Below are positions 30,684 through 38,348 of a DNA stretch of 64,000 nt, one piece after another (within the stretch, counting starts at the first letter, position 1; each line of letters begins with the position of its first letter). Made by a program: the position numbers and the translations under genes. Origin of the DNA: a virus. The notes under the pieces are model-generated. The model saw nothing but the letters and a program-made list of their open reading frames with translations. It did no database searches and was not told the DNA's origin. Location: positions 1-64,000 of IMG/VR virus record IMGVR_UViG_3300017714_003662; one strand, written 5' to 3'.

Positions 30684-30906
30684 TCTCAATTTGCTGATCG
30701 AATTCACAAGTATCTATATTATCAGGAACACGATAAATGTGAATTTCTCCAAAGTTATCTCTAGCAGTTCTAATATATTTACCTTGCTCTAAAAGAACTA
30801 ATGTACCTTCCATGCCGTCTGCAAGTCCTTGTTTATGTCCACTTCTATAACTAAAGTAAGCACACGCAATTACAAATGCAAGAAATATAATATACCAAAT
30901 TTCCAT
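30673..30906 (-). CDS. small membrane-anchored protein (77 aa)
   Basis: One membrane segment at residues 3-20 (IWYIIFLAFVIACAYFSY) and a soluble tail. The AATAAATA promoter is exactly five bases before the ATG at 30906. A second ATG two codons upstream (30912) would lie inside the promoter, so the spacing decides the start. No SD is present, so leaderless translation is predicted. No family recognised. Confidence 0.6.
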   Translation of the reverse strand: MEIWYIIFLAFVIACAYFSYRSGHKQGLADGMEGTLVLLEQGKYIRTARDNFGEIHIYRVPDNIDTCEFDQQIENET

Positions 30907-30911
30907 ATACA

Positions 30912-30919
30912 TATTTATT
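30912..30919 (-). promoter_or_regulatory. T4-type late promoter, leaderless
   Basis: AATAAATA (30919-30912), five bases, then ATG at 30906. Confidence 0.75.
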
Positions 30920-31214
30920 CTCCGTTGTTTGATTTAAACAAACGATTAAACATTTCTCGCTGTTCCTCTAGAGTTGTATCTTCTTTAAAATTAAATTCTA
31001 ATTGATTATTATCTTCTTCTATTTCTTCTAATGAATCTTTGAGTTGAATAACAATCCATTCATCTAACTTATCTAAATCATTTTCATTAATTTGAAGAAG
31101 TTTATCTACTGCATCATCTGTAAATCCACCATTTGGTAGATTAATAGAAGTGTAAGGTTGTTTAAACTTGAAACTATATTTAAAACCTTTATTTTTTTTA
31201 TTTTTATCGGTCAT
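30915..31214 (-). CDS. hypothetical acidic protein (99 aa)
   Basis: A basic N-terminus (MTDKNKKNKGFKYSFKFKQ) and a very acidic helical C-terminal half (DSLEEIEEDNNQLEFNFKE). No motif or membrane segment. It directly follows the 31215-31487 gene. No family recognised. Confidence 0.6.
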   Translation of the reverse strand: MTDKNKKNKGFKYSFKFKQPYTSINLPNGGFTDDAVDKLLQINENDLDKLDEWIVIQLKDSLEEIEEDNNQLEFNFKEDTTLEEQREMFNRLFKSNNGE

Positions 31215-31487
31215 TTACCATTCCTTATGATTGCCGTCGTTTTCATTGTCTCTGAAACCAGCACTATAAGCGACAATCTCTTCTGCTGTCATATCTTCCA
31301 TTTCTATACGAATAGTTCCACCATGTGGTCCACCTCCTGGACCTCCATAGTAATGAGGATTATATCCACGCCTATAATAACTATCAGCACCTCCTCTATC
31401 ATATGGGCCACCATGATAGTCCGGATATTCTATTTTAGATAAAACATCCGGACCTAACTGTTTATCAAGATTAACTTCATTCATCAT
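31215..31487 (-). CDS. Gly/Tyr/His-rich phage protein (90 aa)
   Basis: The central stretch (YYRRGYNPHYYGGPGGGPHGG) is low-complexity and glycine/tyrosine-rich, flanked by acidic helical ends (MEDMTAEEIVAYSAGF). Such segments are often disordered or bind RNA. It overlaps the upstream gene by 11 bases. No family recognised. Confidence 0.55.
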   Translation of the reverse strand: MMNEVNLDKQLGPDVLSKIEYPDYHGGPYDRGGADSYYRRGYNPHYYGGPGGGPHGGTIRIEMEDMTAEEIVAYSAGFRDNENDGNHKEW

Positions 31488-31764
31488 TTACACCATCGTT
31501 GCCAGTTACTGCATGAAGTTTAAGCATAATGTCTTCTACTTCTTTTTCAGACAAAAAGCCTTTTACAGTATCACCATTTTCTGTAATGCCAGGAAGTTCT
31601 ACTTGATCTTTGCCTTTGAATACTGCAATTTCATATAGTTCTTTATCATTACCATATGACATTTCATTTCTTATAATACTCAAATCATATTTGCCATACT
31701 TTACAAATGCCTTTATACCTTTAGGCACTGTAGTATTAACAAAATTTAGTTGTTTGAATCTCAT
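31477..31764 (-). CDS. hypothetical protein (95 aa)
   Basis: An alpha/beta protein (GIKAFVKYGKYDLSIIRNEM, then FLSEKEVEDIMLKLHAV) without a known motif. The ATG has an AGGAG SD and a sigma-70-type promoter with a palindromic spacer upstream. It heads the small-gene operon 30915-31764. Confidence 0.6.
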   Translation of the reverse strand: MRFKQLNFVNTTVPKGIKAFVKYGKYDLSIIRNEMSYGNDKELYEIAVFKGKDQVELPGITENGDTVKGFLSEKEVEDIMLKLHAVTGNDGVNDE

Positions 31765-31794
31765 CTAGTCTCCTAACTTTTAACTTACTCTTAT

Positions 31795-31823
31795 AGTTTA
31801 CAGCAAGAACTCTTGCTCGTCAA
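31795..31823 (-). promoter_or_regulatory. sigma-70-type promoter with palindromic spacer
   Basis: TTGACG (31823-31818), 17 bp, TAAACT (31800-31795). The spacer contains AGCAAGA-GT-TCTTGCT (31817-31802), an inverted repeat filling almost the whole gap, which could be an operator for a repressor or activator. Confidence 0.6.
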
Positions 31824-32329
31824 CCTTTATCTACACTTTCTTTGGCTCTGTTCCAAATATCTGTGTTTTTAACTTTGTCCATGACATCCAACAACAATTG
31901 CATTTCTTGTTTGTATACTTTCCAAAATGATGGATCGTTGTCAGCAATATCCCAACTGTTATCTATAATATCAGCACATTTAATAAATTGTGCATCAACG
32001 TTGGCTTGTGCTAAATGTTGTCTATCAATTGATTTACGTGTAGCACGATTACCATCGTCAGGCACACTAACGTCAGTAAGATCATTAACTAGATCAGCTA
32101 CAACACTACCAAACATACCAGTAATAGTATCTATATCAACTTGTGTATCTTCTACAACATCATGCAAGTATGCAGCGGCAATCATTTCTTTGGTGCCGCC
32201 ATATTGCTTAACAGTATCAGCAACACGAATAGGATGAACAATATAATCGTCACCGCTGTATTTGCGTTTTTGGCCAATTGCAGCATGAGCAGCTGTAGCA
32301 AATGTTAATGCTGTTTTATCTATTGACAT
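31820..32329 (-). CDS. HD-domain hydrolase, Mesh1/SpoT-hydrolase-like
   Basis: A 169-residue stand-alone hydrolase resembling the (p)ppGpp hydrolase Mesh1. The manganese-binding and catalytic set matches in order: His32 (VHPIRVA), His56-Asp57 and Glu60-Asp61 (YLHDVVEDT), and Asp120 (IKCADIIDN). It would remove the 3' diphosphate of ppGpp, relieving the stringent response in a starved host. There is no synthetase domain. Marine phages often carry MazG for a related purpose. Confidence 0.82.
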   Translation of the reverse strand: MSIDKTALTFATAAHAAIGQKRKYSGDDYIVHPIRVADTVKQYGGTKEMIAAAYLHDVVEDTQVDIDTITGMFGSVVADLVNDLTDVSVPDDGNRATRKSIDRQHLAQANVDAQFIKCADIIDNSWDIADNDPSFWKVYKQEMQLLLDVMDKVKNTDIWNRAKESVDKG

Positions 32330-32340
32330 TTATTATCCTA

Positions 32341-32436
32341 TTAGAATATTATGATCGATAGTACGATAATTGGTGTCAACACTATAACACCAATTACCAA
32401 ACAATGTATTGTTCTCCACATTACGTCTTGTTTCAT
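32341..32436 (-). CDS. tiny membrane protein (31 aa)
   Basis: A 31-residue frame (MKQDVMWRTIHCLVIGVIVL...) whose last 20 residues form a single membrane segment. It starts one base after the stop of the preceding gene without a good SD. A TTGGTGT/ACACCAA inverted repeat lies within it. It could instead be non-coding. Confidence 0.4.
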   Translation of the reverse strand: MKQDVMWRTIHCLVIGVIVLTPIIVLSIIIF

Positions 32437-32437
32437 A

Positions 32438-32776
32438 TTACACCAAGTAATGTGGACCAGTCCAAGCAACACTGAACTCTTCAAAAATGTTACCACGTGC
32501 AGCATTTGTTGCTGGAGCATTGTATCCAGCGGCTTTAAGAATATCACCTTTTTTAAACTTAGGACCATCTTCTTTAACAATAAAGCCCCAAACACCTGTG
32601 CCTCGGACTAGTTTGATATACTTCTTACCTTCTCTAATTTCAAAGCTATCTTCAAAGTTAGCAAGCTCATTAGCAAAGTAGCTACCTGGCTCTGGTGTAC
32701 CACGCCCGCTTGCTGTAACAAACTTTGTGTAATCTGCTTTACATTTTTGGATTAGTGTTTTAATTTCGTTTTGCAT
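32438..32776 (-). CDS. conserved phage hypothetical protein (112 aa)
   Basis: A soluble alpha/beta protein (MQNEIKTLIQKCKADYTKF, then FEIREGKKYIKLVRGTGVWGF and GDILKAAGYNAPATNAARGN). The style suggests a small nucleic-acid-associated phage protein, but I cannot name it. A consensus sigma-70 promoter within an 89-bp repeat precedes it. Confidence 0.65.
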   Translation of the reverse strand: MQNEIKTLIQKCKADYTKFVTASGRGTPEPGSYFANELANFEDSFEIREGKKYIKLVRGTGVWGFIVKEDGPKFKKGDILKAAGYNAPATNAARGNIFEEFSVAWTGPHYLV

Positions 32777-32789
32777 ATCAACCTCTATA

Positions 32790-32878
32790 TTTGCTTAACT
32801 TATACATATAATATAAGACATCTTGGTTCAGATGTCAACCAGAAAATGCATCTTTTTTAATCTTTTTTAATCTTTTTT
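32790..32878 (-). repeat. 89-bp promoter-bearing repeat, copy 1
   Basis: The segment recurs at 35076-35164 with two mismatches. It contains a full promoter and a (TTTTTTAATC)n tract that also encodes the Lys-rich end of the 32857-33177 protein. Confidence 0.85.
32810..32838 (-). promoter_or_regulatory. sigma-70-type promoter in repeat copy 1
   Basis: TTGACA (32838-32833), 17 bp, TATATT (32815-32810), upstream of 32438-32776. Confidence 0.8.
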
Positions 32879-33177
32879 CTTACTGTTCCTGACTTAGTAA
32901 AGTATGTTTCACGTAAACTTTTTAATCCACCTTCAACTCTACTAGGATATTTGCCTAAGAATGAACCTGCCTGTAGATCACCTTTTGTAATATATTCTTT
33001 ATGAAAGTGTTCTATATCATCCCATACTGCTAGCATTGTTTTTCCCATTTCATCAAAAAACCCATCGCTAAAGATTGCATCATCTTGTTCATAATATGCA
33101 TATGATGCCATAAGATACCAAGGCACCATCATATTTACATTATTAGAAAATAATTCTGCAGCATGATCATCTAACAT
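32857..33177 (-). CDS. conserved phage hypothetical protein (106 aa)
   Basis: A helical protein with aromatic MMVPWYLMASYAYYEQDD and a basic tail (VRKKIKKD) encoded by the start of the 89-bp repeat. It follows the 33178 gene without a gap. Its pattern is familiar from marine T4-like phages, but no function is known to me. Confidence 0.6.
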   Translation of the reverse strand: MLDDHAAELFSNNVNMMVPWYLMASYAYYEQDDAIFSDGFFDEMGKTMLAVWDDIEHFHKEYITKGDLQAGSFLGKYPSRVEGGLKSLRETYFTKSGTVRKKIKKD

Positions 33178-33468
33178 TTATAACTCCATTTTCATTAAAT
33201 CGTCGTATTCCCATTGTGCTTGAATTGCTACACCTGACTTTTCTGCTAAATTTGCCCAACACATAGAAGGCATAGCTGTTTGTGTAACTTGTTTTCTAGC
33301 TTTCTTGTGTAAATGCTGTGGTTTCATTCCATGTAATTCTGTCATGTTATGCATTAATATATTAGGGGAAAACTTTATTTTAACTTGCATAGCTTCAAAA
33401 TCTGTCATTACTACACAATCATTTCTTCCACTAATTGTAACACTCCAAACACTAGCTACATCTGCCAT
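33178..33468 (-). CDS. hypothetical protein (96 aa)
   Basis: A mixed alpha/beta protein (VWSVTISGRNDCVVMTDFEAM, then HKKARKQVTQTAMPSMCWANL). No known motif. It overlaps the radical-SAM gene by 13 bases. Confidence 0.55.
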   Translation of the reverse strand: MADVASVWSVTISGRNDCVVMTDFEAMQVKIKFSPNILMHNMTELHGMKPQHLHKKARKQVTQTAMPSMCWANLAEKSGVAIQAQWEYDDLMKMEL

Positions 33469-34307
33469 ACTTCCACGCTTTCTGAACCAAATTTGGTTCC
33501 TTTAATACTACAATTAGCACATACGCCGCCTCGCTTGCCTTTTGCTAATTGTTTTCGAATCCATACAAGTTTATTACTATTCCAACAATTAACAAATCCA
33601 TCAACAAGTATATTTCCCATGTTGCCTGCTTCTCGATGCCAATCATTACAACACAATGTAATATCACCGTTCCAATCGATCATAGTTTTATAAAATGGTA
33701 AGTAACATGGATTTTGTATTCCTTTACCACCCATAGTGCCGCCTCTATTATTGAAGCCATATTGTTCAATCAATGCTTGTGCATTACCATCATCATAATG
33801 GTTACGTAGACGCCAATTATATTCTTCAAAATTTTGTTTCATTTTTGTCATACGTGTATTATATTGTTCATCGCCATCATAGCAATCAACAGTTAACATA
33901 TTAAGTCCCGATTGAAACATTTCATGTGCATACAATATATCACTATCAATTAATCTATCACCGTTTGTGGTTACTTCAATATATACACTTGCTTCACGTA
34001 GTATAGAAATAATTTCTTTTAACTGAGGATGAGTGTGAGGTTCTCCAAATCCTGTGATATGTATATCTCCAAACCAATCTGTTTTTTTTAATTGTTGTGT
34101 AATACTACGTACTGTATCTAGTTCCATAAAATCTTTTTTATTTGGGTATACTTCTGGATCGTGGCGTGGACAAAAACTACAAGTTCTATTACATAATTCA
34201 GTAATGTTAAGTTCTATAGTTGATAAACCAGGCAGATGCTTACTATGAATATTTGCATTTCCATGTCTTGCTTTCCTGCTATCAATGTGTTTATCTACAT
34301 CAAACAT
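33456..34307 (-). CDS. radical-SAM/SPASM protein (283 aa)
   Basis: The radical-SAM motif CNRTCSFCPR follows ELNITEL, then GFGEPHTHP and TTNGD. A SPASM region follows, with IDWNGDITLCCNDWH, NCWNS and VCANCSIKG cysteines, as in peptide-modifying enzymes and MoaA-like proteins. The substrate is unknown. I use the ATG at 34307, since the frame extends to a TTG at 34331 inside the previous gene. It overlaps a small membrane gene. Confidence 0.8.
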   Translation of the reverse strand: MFDVDKHIDSRKARHGNANIHSKHLPGLSTIELNITELCNRTCSFCPRHDPEVYPNKKDFMELDTVRSITQQLKKTDWFGDIHITGFGEPHTHPQLKEIISILREASVYIEVTTNGDRLIDSDILYAHEMFQSGLNMLTVDCYDGDEQYNTRMTKMKQNFEEYNWRLRNHYDDGNAQALIEQYGFNNRGGTMGGKGIQNPCYLPFYKTMIDWNGDITLCCNDWHREAGNMGNILVDGFVNCWNSNKLVWIRKQLAKGKRGGVCANCSIKGTKFGSESVEVWQM

Positions 34308-34515
34308 CTTTACGAGGAAATACTTTATCAACTATGTCAATAACCCATGCCATAAGTAGCACAGTCCAACCAAATGGACCCGATAAGCATAAAACTACGC
34401 ACATGACCCAAGTTTTTGGATTTTTACCAATCCATTTTTTTGCACACCACATTACTAATCCAAAGTGAGTTGCTGCTAATAGAATTGATAAAAATACTAT
34501 TACAATGTATTCCAT
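34300..34515 (-). CDS. small membrane protein (71 aa)
   Basis: Two membrane segments (about residues 3-24 and 35-62) separated by KKWIGKNPKTW. It overlaps the genes on both sides. No family recognised. Confidence 0.6.
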   Translation of the reverse strand: MEYIVIVFLSILLAATHFGLVMWCAKKWIGKNPKTWVMCVVLCLSGPFGWTVLLMAWVIDIVDKVFPRKDV

Positions 34516-34688
34516 TTATGAACTCCATACCGATTAGCTGTTAAATCTTGTGTAAGTTTACCAGCCACTTGCATCCAGTATTTATGTGCCCAACTATCTC
34601 TTGGACACGTTTCTGCTACTCGAACACAATTATCGATACGCTTTTTATATAATTTTTGTAAAGCAGGAGTCATTTCTTTATAAACCAT
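34500..34688 (-). CDS. hypothetical protein (62 aa)
   Basis: A charged helical protein (MVYKEMTPALQKLYKKRIDN). It is coupled to the LPD29 gene by a one-base overlap. No family recognised. Confidence 0.55.
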   Translation of the reverse strand: MVYKEMTPALQKLYKKRIDNCVRVAETCPRDSWAHKYWMQVAGKLTQDLTANRYGVHKWNTL

Positions 34689-35062
34689 TATGCTGTAAGC
34701 TCATATGGTTTATTCCAGTTACCAACATTAATGTCAGTGTAATGTGACCTATCAAAGTAATCACTCTGTGCGTCATCATTATTATAATATTTAGAACCTT
34801 TCATAGCCGCTAATAATTCGTTCAAAAAGTTTTTTGCCACTGTATTGTTGGCATAATGATCATCAATCCAATATTCGTTAACTTGAATATATTGGTCGCC
34901 ATGTGTATAGTTACCTGTAAAATCAATAGCACCAGACTTGATATTCACTGCCAATGTACTGTGATTTCTAACTGAAATACTAGCTTTCATTTTGTATTTT
35001 TTCAATACATTTTTAATAGCCGGTGCTAGTTCTTTTTTCATTTCTTGTGATACATATGCCAT
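34688..35062 (-). CDS. LPD29-type large-polyvalent-protein-associated domain protein
   Basis: A 124-residue stand-alone LPD29 domain: KNVLKKYKMKASISVRNHSTLAVNI, QVNEYW, and the ending KYYNNDDAQSDYFDRSHY. LPD29 domains occur in large phage and conjugative-element polyproteins and as small phage proteins; their function is unknown. A CAGGAG SD and the second copy of the 89-bp promoter repeat precede it. Confidence 0.7.
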   Translation of the reverse strand: MAYVSQEMKKELAPAIKNVLKKYKMKASISVRNHSTLAVNIKSGAIDFTGNYTHGDQYIQVNEYWIDDHYANNTVAKNFLNELLAAMKGSKYYNNDDAQSDYFDRSHYTDINVGNWNKPYELTA

Positions 35063-35075
35063 TTGCTAACTCCTG

Positions 35076-35164
35076 TTTGCTTAACTTATACATATAATAT
35101 AAGACATCTTGGTTCAGAAGTCAACCAGAAAATGCATCTTTTTTAATTTTTTTTAATCTTTTTT
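35076..35164 (-). repeat. 89-bp promoter-bearing repeat, copy 2
   Basis: Differs from 32790-32878 at two positions. One changes the -35 box from TTGACA to TTGACT. Confidence 0.85.
35096..35124 (-). promoter_or_regulatory. sigma-70-type promoter in repeat copy 2
   Basis: TTGACT (35124-35119), 17 bp, TATATT (35101-35096), upstream of the LPD29 gene. Confidence 0.75.
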
Positions 35165-35657
35165 AATGAACAGTGTCATCGGCCAGTTTTATGTATACAA
35201 GATTTGTTTTCATTGTGTGATATTTTTCTTCTATAAACAAACTATTCACACATCTCCACATGCCTTTAAATTCTGGATTCCATATGCCTGTGGTTATATT
35301 GGTAGGAAGTAAGTATTCAAGATTTATTTTATGATTCTTGCCTGGCGAAATATTATACTTAGGAGATATAGTTATTCTATCTTGTCCAAGAACTACTACT
35401 TCTTTTGTTTTAAAATTTGTAAAGTGAAGTTCTAAATGTTGCATTTGACATCTAATTTGTCTATCAAATGTTCCTGTAAATACAATTTTATTGTCTTTAG
35501 ACTTTGCTTGTAACTGAACACTTTCCATTGCATCATGTGATTTAAGGGTAATATATTGCTGAATCAGACAAGCTGAGAAAAGAACAATACTAACTGCGAA
35601 CAGGAATAATCCTATTTCATACAGTGTAGTTGCTCCTTTTAGCTTTACTATTCTCAT
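35163..35657 (-). CDS. membrane-anchored protein (164 aa)
   Basis: A basic N-terminus and one membrane segment at about residues 12-35 (LYEIGLFLFAVSIVLFSACLI), then a beta-rich domain probably exposed to the periplasm (KIVFTGTFDRQIRC). No family recognised. The GATAAATA late promoter lies exactly five bases before the ATG, so a leaderless late mRNA is predicted. Confidence 0.6.
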   Translation of the reverse strand: MRIVKLKGATTLYEIGLFLFAVSIVLFSACLIQQYITLKSHDAMESVQLQAKSKDNKIVFTGTFDRQIRCQMQHLELHFTNFKTKEVVVLGQDRITISPKYNISPGKNHKINLEYLLPTNITTGIWNPEFKGMWRCVNSLFIEEKYHTMKTNLVYIKLADDTVH

Positions 35658-35662
35658 ATAGG

Positions 35663-35670
35663 TATTTATC
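35663..35670 (-). promoter_or_regulatory. T4-type late promoter, leaderless
   Basis: GATAAATA (35670-35663), five bases, then ATG at 35657. Confidence 0.75.
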
Positions 35671-36421
35671 TAACACTGTCATATTCTAGGCGAATATCGT
35701 TTAGTAATTGGGTATTGTATTCTTGTTTAGATTTTATATCAATTAAATATTCATCTACCCATTTTTTGCTAGGAGGTTGCAGTCCTACCTTTTCCCACAA
35801 ATTATAAATTTCTGGCGAGCGCATCCAATCTACTTGTTCAATTGAATAATCAAAACTATTCTTATCTTTCCATTCTCTATCAATTCTCATCTTATGAACA
35901 AAATTTAATATTACATCTTTTGATCCTGGAAAAACATGATTTTGTTCGCTATAGTTTGCATTTCTATCATCTTCCATTATATCGTTGTATTCACGCATTG
36001 CCCAGTTTTCAATGTCCATGTCCCAATCGCCAATAGTAGCGTTTACAACAACTGCATAATTTTTTCTACTCCATCTCCATATATCTTTTGTATTATGTGC
36101 ATGTAGTAACAATGCAACACTTTTACTTTTTGAAATGTTTAAAAGACCGTCTAGTTGATCTTCTCTTATTTCTAATGTATTTCTAATTTCAAAATTGTAA
36201 TATTGTTTTTCGTAATCTGTTAAATTCCAATAGTCATCATGACATCTAACTTTTCCAAGTATACCGGGTTCATAATCTATATCTTTACCATCTAGTTGAT
36301 ACGTAGCATAATTTTCTCCTGCATTGCTTTCTCCGTAGAGCTCTGGACTATTGTTTAGTAAATATGCAATTTCCATTTGCGCCATACAGCTATGACTACA
36401 AATAAGATATAATGTATTCAT
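35666..36421 (-). CDS. unknown phage protein (251 aa)
   Basis: Begins with a strand-loop-helix (MNTLYLICSHSCMAQMEIAY) like other unknowns in the window, followed by Trp/Asp-rich helices and KSKSVALLLHAHNTKDIW. Possibly a P-loop or sulfotransferase-like fold, but without a diagnostic motif. The ATG overlaps the previous stop as ATGA. Confidence 0.55.
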   Translation of the reverse strand: MNTLYLICSHSCMAQMEIAYLLNNSPELYGESNAGENYATYQLDGKDIDYEPGILGKVRCHDDYWNLTDYEKQYYNFEIRNTLEIREDQLDGLLNISKSKSVALLLHAHNTKDIWRWSRKNYAVVVNATIGDWDMDIENWAMREYNDIMEDDRNANYSEQNHVFPGSKDVILNFVHKMRIDREWKDKNSFDYSIEQVDWMRSPEIYNLWEKVGLQPPSKKWVDEYLIDIKSKQEYNTQLLNDIRLEYDSVR

Positions 36422-36582
36422 TCTTCATCAACTTTCTGTTTAAGTTTATGGTTAAAAACTCCTGCTGCAATAAAACTACTTGCTGCTAACATTGGCACAA
36501 CATATACCATTTTGTCAGTTAAATAAGCCACTGTATAAGTTGGCACAAGAACTATAGCTGCCTGCAAAAAACTTTTTTTCAT
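36418..36582 (-). CDS. small membrane protein (54 aa)
   Basis: Two short hydrophobic stretches (AAIVLVPTYTVAYL and MVYVVPMLAASSFIAAGVF) and a charged C-terminus. Joined to both neighbours by ATGA overlaps. No family recognised. Confidence 0.55.
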   Translation of the reverse strand: MKKSFLQAAIVLVPTYTVAYLTDKMVYVVPMLAASSFIAAGVFNHKLKQKVDEE

Positions 36583-36851
36583 TCTTTATACAGCTCACGT
36601 TTTTCTTTTATTGCTTCTTCTATATCAAGGATTTGTTCATTTTCGATCAATCTTATAATTGTTTCTGTTACACCAATTTCATGTTGTAACATTCCCATCT
36701 TAGCCATAAGTTTTTCTAATTCTTTTGTATAGAATCTAAGCTCTTTTCTTTTACGTTTTCTTTGATCATATATATCTGTTATATCTATAATTAATTTTGG
36801 AGATTTATCTTCGTGGAGCTTATCGCCACTGTTATGTCCTATTAGAGTCAT
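36579..36851 (-). CDS. hypothetical coiled-coil protein (90 aa)
   Basis: A Lys/Arg-rich centre and a long amphipathic helix (LRFYTKELEKLMAKMGMLQH). A GAGGT SD precedes the ATG, and a late promoter lies at 36956-36949, giving a leader of about 90 bases. No family recognised. Confidence 0.6.
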   Translation of the reverse strand: MTLIGHNSGDKLHEDKSPKLIIDITDIYDQRKRKRKELRFYTKELEKLMAKMGMLQHEIGVTETIIRLIENEQILDIEEAIKEKRELYKE

Positions 36852-36948
36852 TTTTTACCTCATTTAATAAGATAGATTTTGCAGTCCTCTGGCTTTTGTC
36901 CTATAGGCTAATAAAACCCGGGCCAATAATGCAAGTCTACTGTATAAG

Positions 36949-36956
36949 TATTTATT
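36949..36956 (-). promoter_or_regulatory. T4-type late promoter with long leader
   Basis: AATAAATA (36956-36949), overlapping the stop of the oxygenase gene. The 90-base leader to 36851 has no convincing ORF. Confidence 0.6.
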
Positions 36957-37584
36957 ATTTGTAAACAGTAGTTCTATATCTTGTAAGTAAACTTTTTCTA
37001 ATTCTATCACCTGGCTTTGTAGCATGCCATGCTTGGCTTGGATTTGTTCCATATATTAGTGCAGAATTTCTTTTCATAGGAGTCTCAAGTTCACCATTTC
37101 CTTCTTCATCTTTATATAAAATTGTTCCAAATTCATCATAATCTTTGTCAGGCAAAAATATACTTATCTGAAATACAGGAACCTCACTACCATCACTGTC
37201 TTCATGTATTGGAATATGATGCTCGGGCATATCTAGTAAATAACCATGCACTACATATTTTAGATGAGGTAAAATACTTTCACATTTAAATTTATTACAA
37301 AGTGTTTCTATAAATTCTTCAGACTCTGTAAATTCCATATATTCATCCCATCCACATCCATGATTATAACAGTGGTCTCTGTCACCCTTTTCAACGTCAT
37401 CTTCTGTAAAATAATCTACTCTGTTATATGCAAATTCCCATATCCAATCTTTATCAGCAAAATCTGCTCTAAGTGTATCATAATCATCATCGTCTAAAAA
37501 ATTTTCAATAAACAGGTGTTCATATGGTTCTGTTTGTAAAGTAGCATTATTAATCATATCTAATACGTGTTGTTTATATTTCAT
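36955..37584 (-). CDS. 2-oxoglutarate/Fe(II) oxygenase (209 aa)
   Basis: HIPIHEDSDGSEVPVFQISI carries the HxD-type iron site, and QAWHATKPGDRIRKSLLTRY the distal His and Arg, the best-conserved oxygenase signature here. Phage members may hydroxylate host or virion proteins. I use the ATG at 37584, with a GGAG SD and an ATGA overlap with the reductase stop. A longer frame up to 37653 is encoded over the reductase gene and is rejected. Confidence 0.78.
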   Translation of the reverse strand: MKYKQHVLDMINNATLQTEPYEHLFIENFLDDDDYDTLRADFADKDWIWEFAYNRVDYFTEDDVEKGDRDHCYNHGCGWDEYMEFTESEEFIETLCNKFKCESILPHLKYVVHGYLLDMPEHHIPIHEDSDGSEVPVFQISIFLPDKDYDEFGTILYKDEEGNGELETPMKRNSALIYGTNPSQAWHATKPGDRIRKSLLTRYRTTVYK

Positions 37585-38348
37585 TCTATTGTCTCCACAA
37601 ATGCACGTTCTTGTACAAAGTCTCCTGGGCTCCTCATAGTTCCATGCATCCAACCTTGTTGTTCTAGCATTTCTCTTATTTCATTGTTAAAACTAGGTCC
37701 ACCACATATCATTATTCTATCACGTGTTTTATCAAATTCTGTAAAGTTTAATCCAAGCTGACTGAACAGCTCACCGCTACGGATGTTGTCTGTGATCCTT
37801 CCTTCAAATATGCCGTCTCTAGGTTTCTCTCTAGTGACGCTTTGATACACTGTTGCTCCATGTTGTTCAAGTTCGGTGCGAAACACGCACTCATCATTGG
37901 AACGACAAGTATGAGTAATAATAACTTGTTCATAATATTCATATACCTCCTGGTGTCTTGCTAAACTTAAAAATGGTGCTAGCCCTGTACCTGTACTTAT
38001 CATCCATAGTTTTGCATTACCATTTATGCATGGCTCTGGATCTAAATTTCTAAGCAATAATGTTCCTATAGCTTTATGACTTACATTTACAGTATCACCC
38101 ACTGAGATGTGTTGTAGCTGGCTTGTAAGCGGGCCATCTGGAACTTTAATAGATAAAAATTCCAAATGTTCATTATCTGGTGAATTTGCAATACTATATG
38201 CACGAGTAACATCTACAGATGGCATACCAATCATTGTGAACTCTCCTGGCTGGAAGTTTTTCTTATTCCATAAATCTCCCTTTGTAGTTTTAAACCAAAA
38301 CAACTCATCTGTATAGTGTTCTATTTCTAATACTTTTTCTTCGTTCAT
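37581..38348 (-). CDS. fpr: ferredoxin/flavodoxin-NADP+ reductase
   Basis: A 255-residue FAD enzyme of the bacterial Fpr type. RAYSIANSP (49-57) binds FAD, GPLTSQLQHISVGD follows, WMISTGTGLAPFLSL binds NADP, RIMICGGPSFNNE is the C-terminal nucleotide motif, and GDFVQERAFVE the tail. It passes electrons from NADPH to flavodoxin or ferredoxin. With the phage flavodoxin it could supply the radical-SAM enzymes. An AAGGAAA SD precedes the ATG at 38348, which overlaps the oxygenase stop. Confidence 0.9.
   Translation of the reverse strand: MNEEKVLEIEHYTDELFWFKTTKGDLWNKKNFQPGEFTMIGMPSVDVTRAYSIANSPDNEHLEFLSIKVPDGPLTSQLQHISVGDTVNVSHKAIGTLLLRNLDPEPCINGNAKLWMISTGTGLAPFLSLARHQEVYEYYEQVIITHTCRSNDECVFRTELEQHGATVYQSVTREKPRDGIFEGRITDNIRSGELFSQLGLNFTEFDKTRDRIMICGGPSFNNEIREMLEQQGWMHGTMRSPGDFVQERAFVETIE

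Noticed and set aside
32341-32595. 84-codon minus-strand frame
   Set aside because: Most of it runs antiphase through the 32438-32776 gene; only the 31-codon in-frame part after that gene's stop is plausible.
36864-37052. 62-codon minus-strand frame
   Set aside because: It overlaps the oxygenase end in another frame and lies on a late promoter and leader; no SD and no coding character.
37585-37653. N-terminal extension of the oxygenase at 36955-37584
   Set aside because: It lies within the reductase gene; the ATG at 37584 has an SD and an ATGA overlap.
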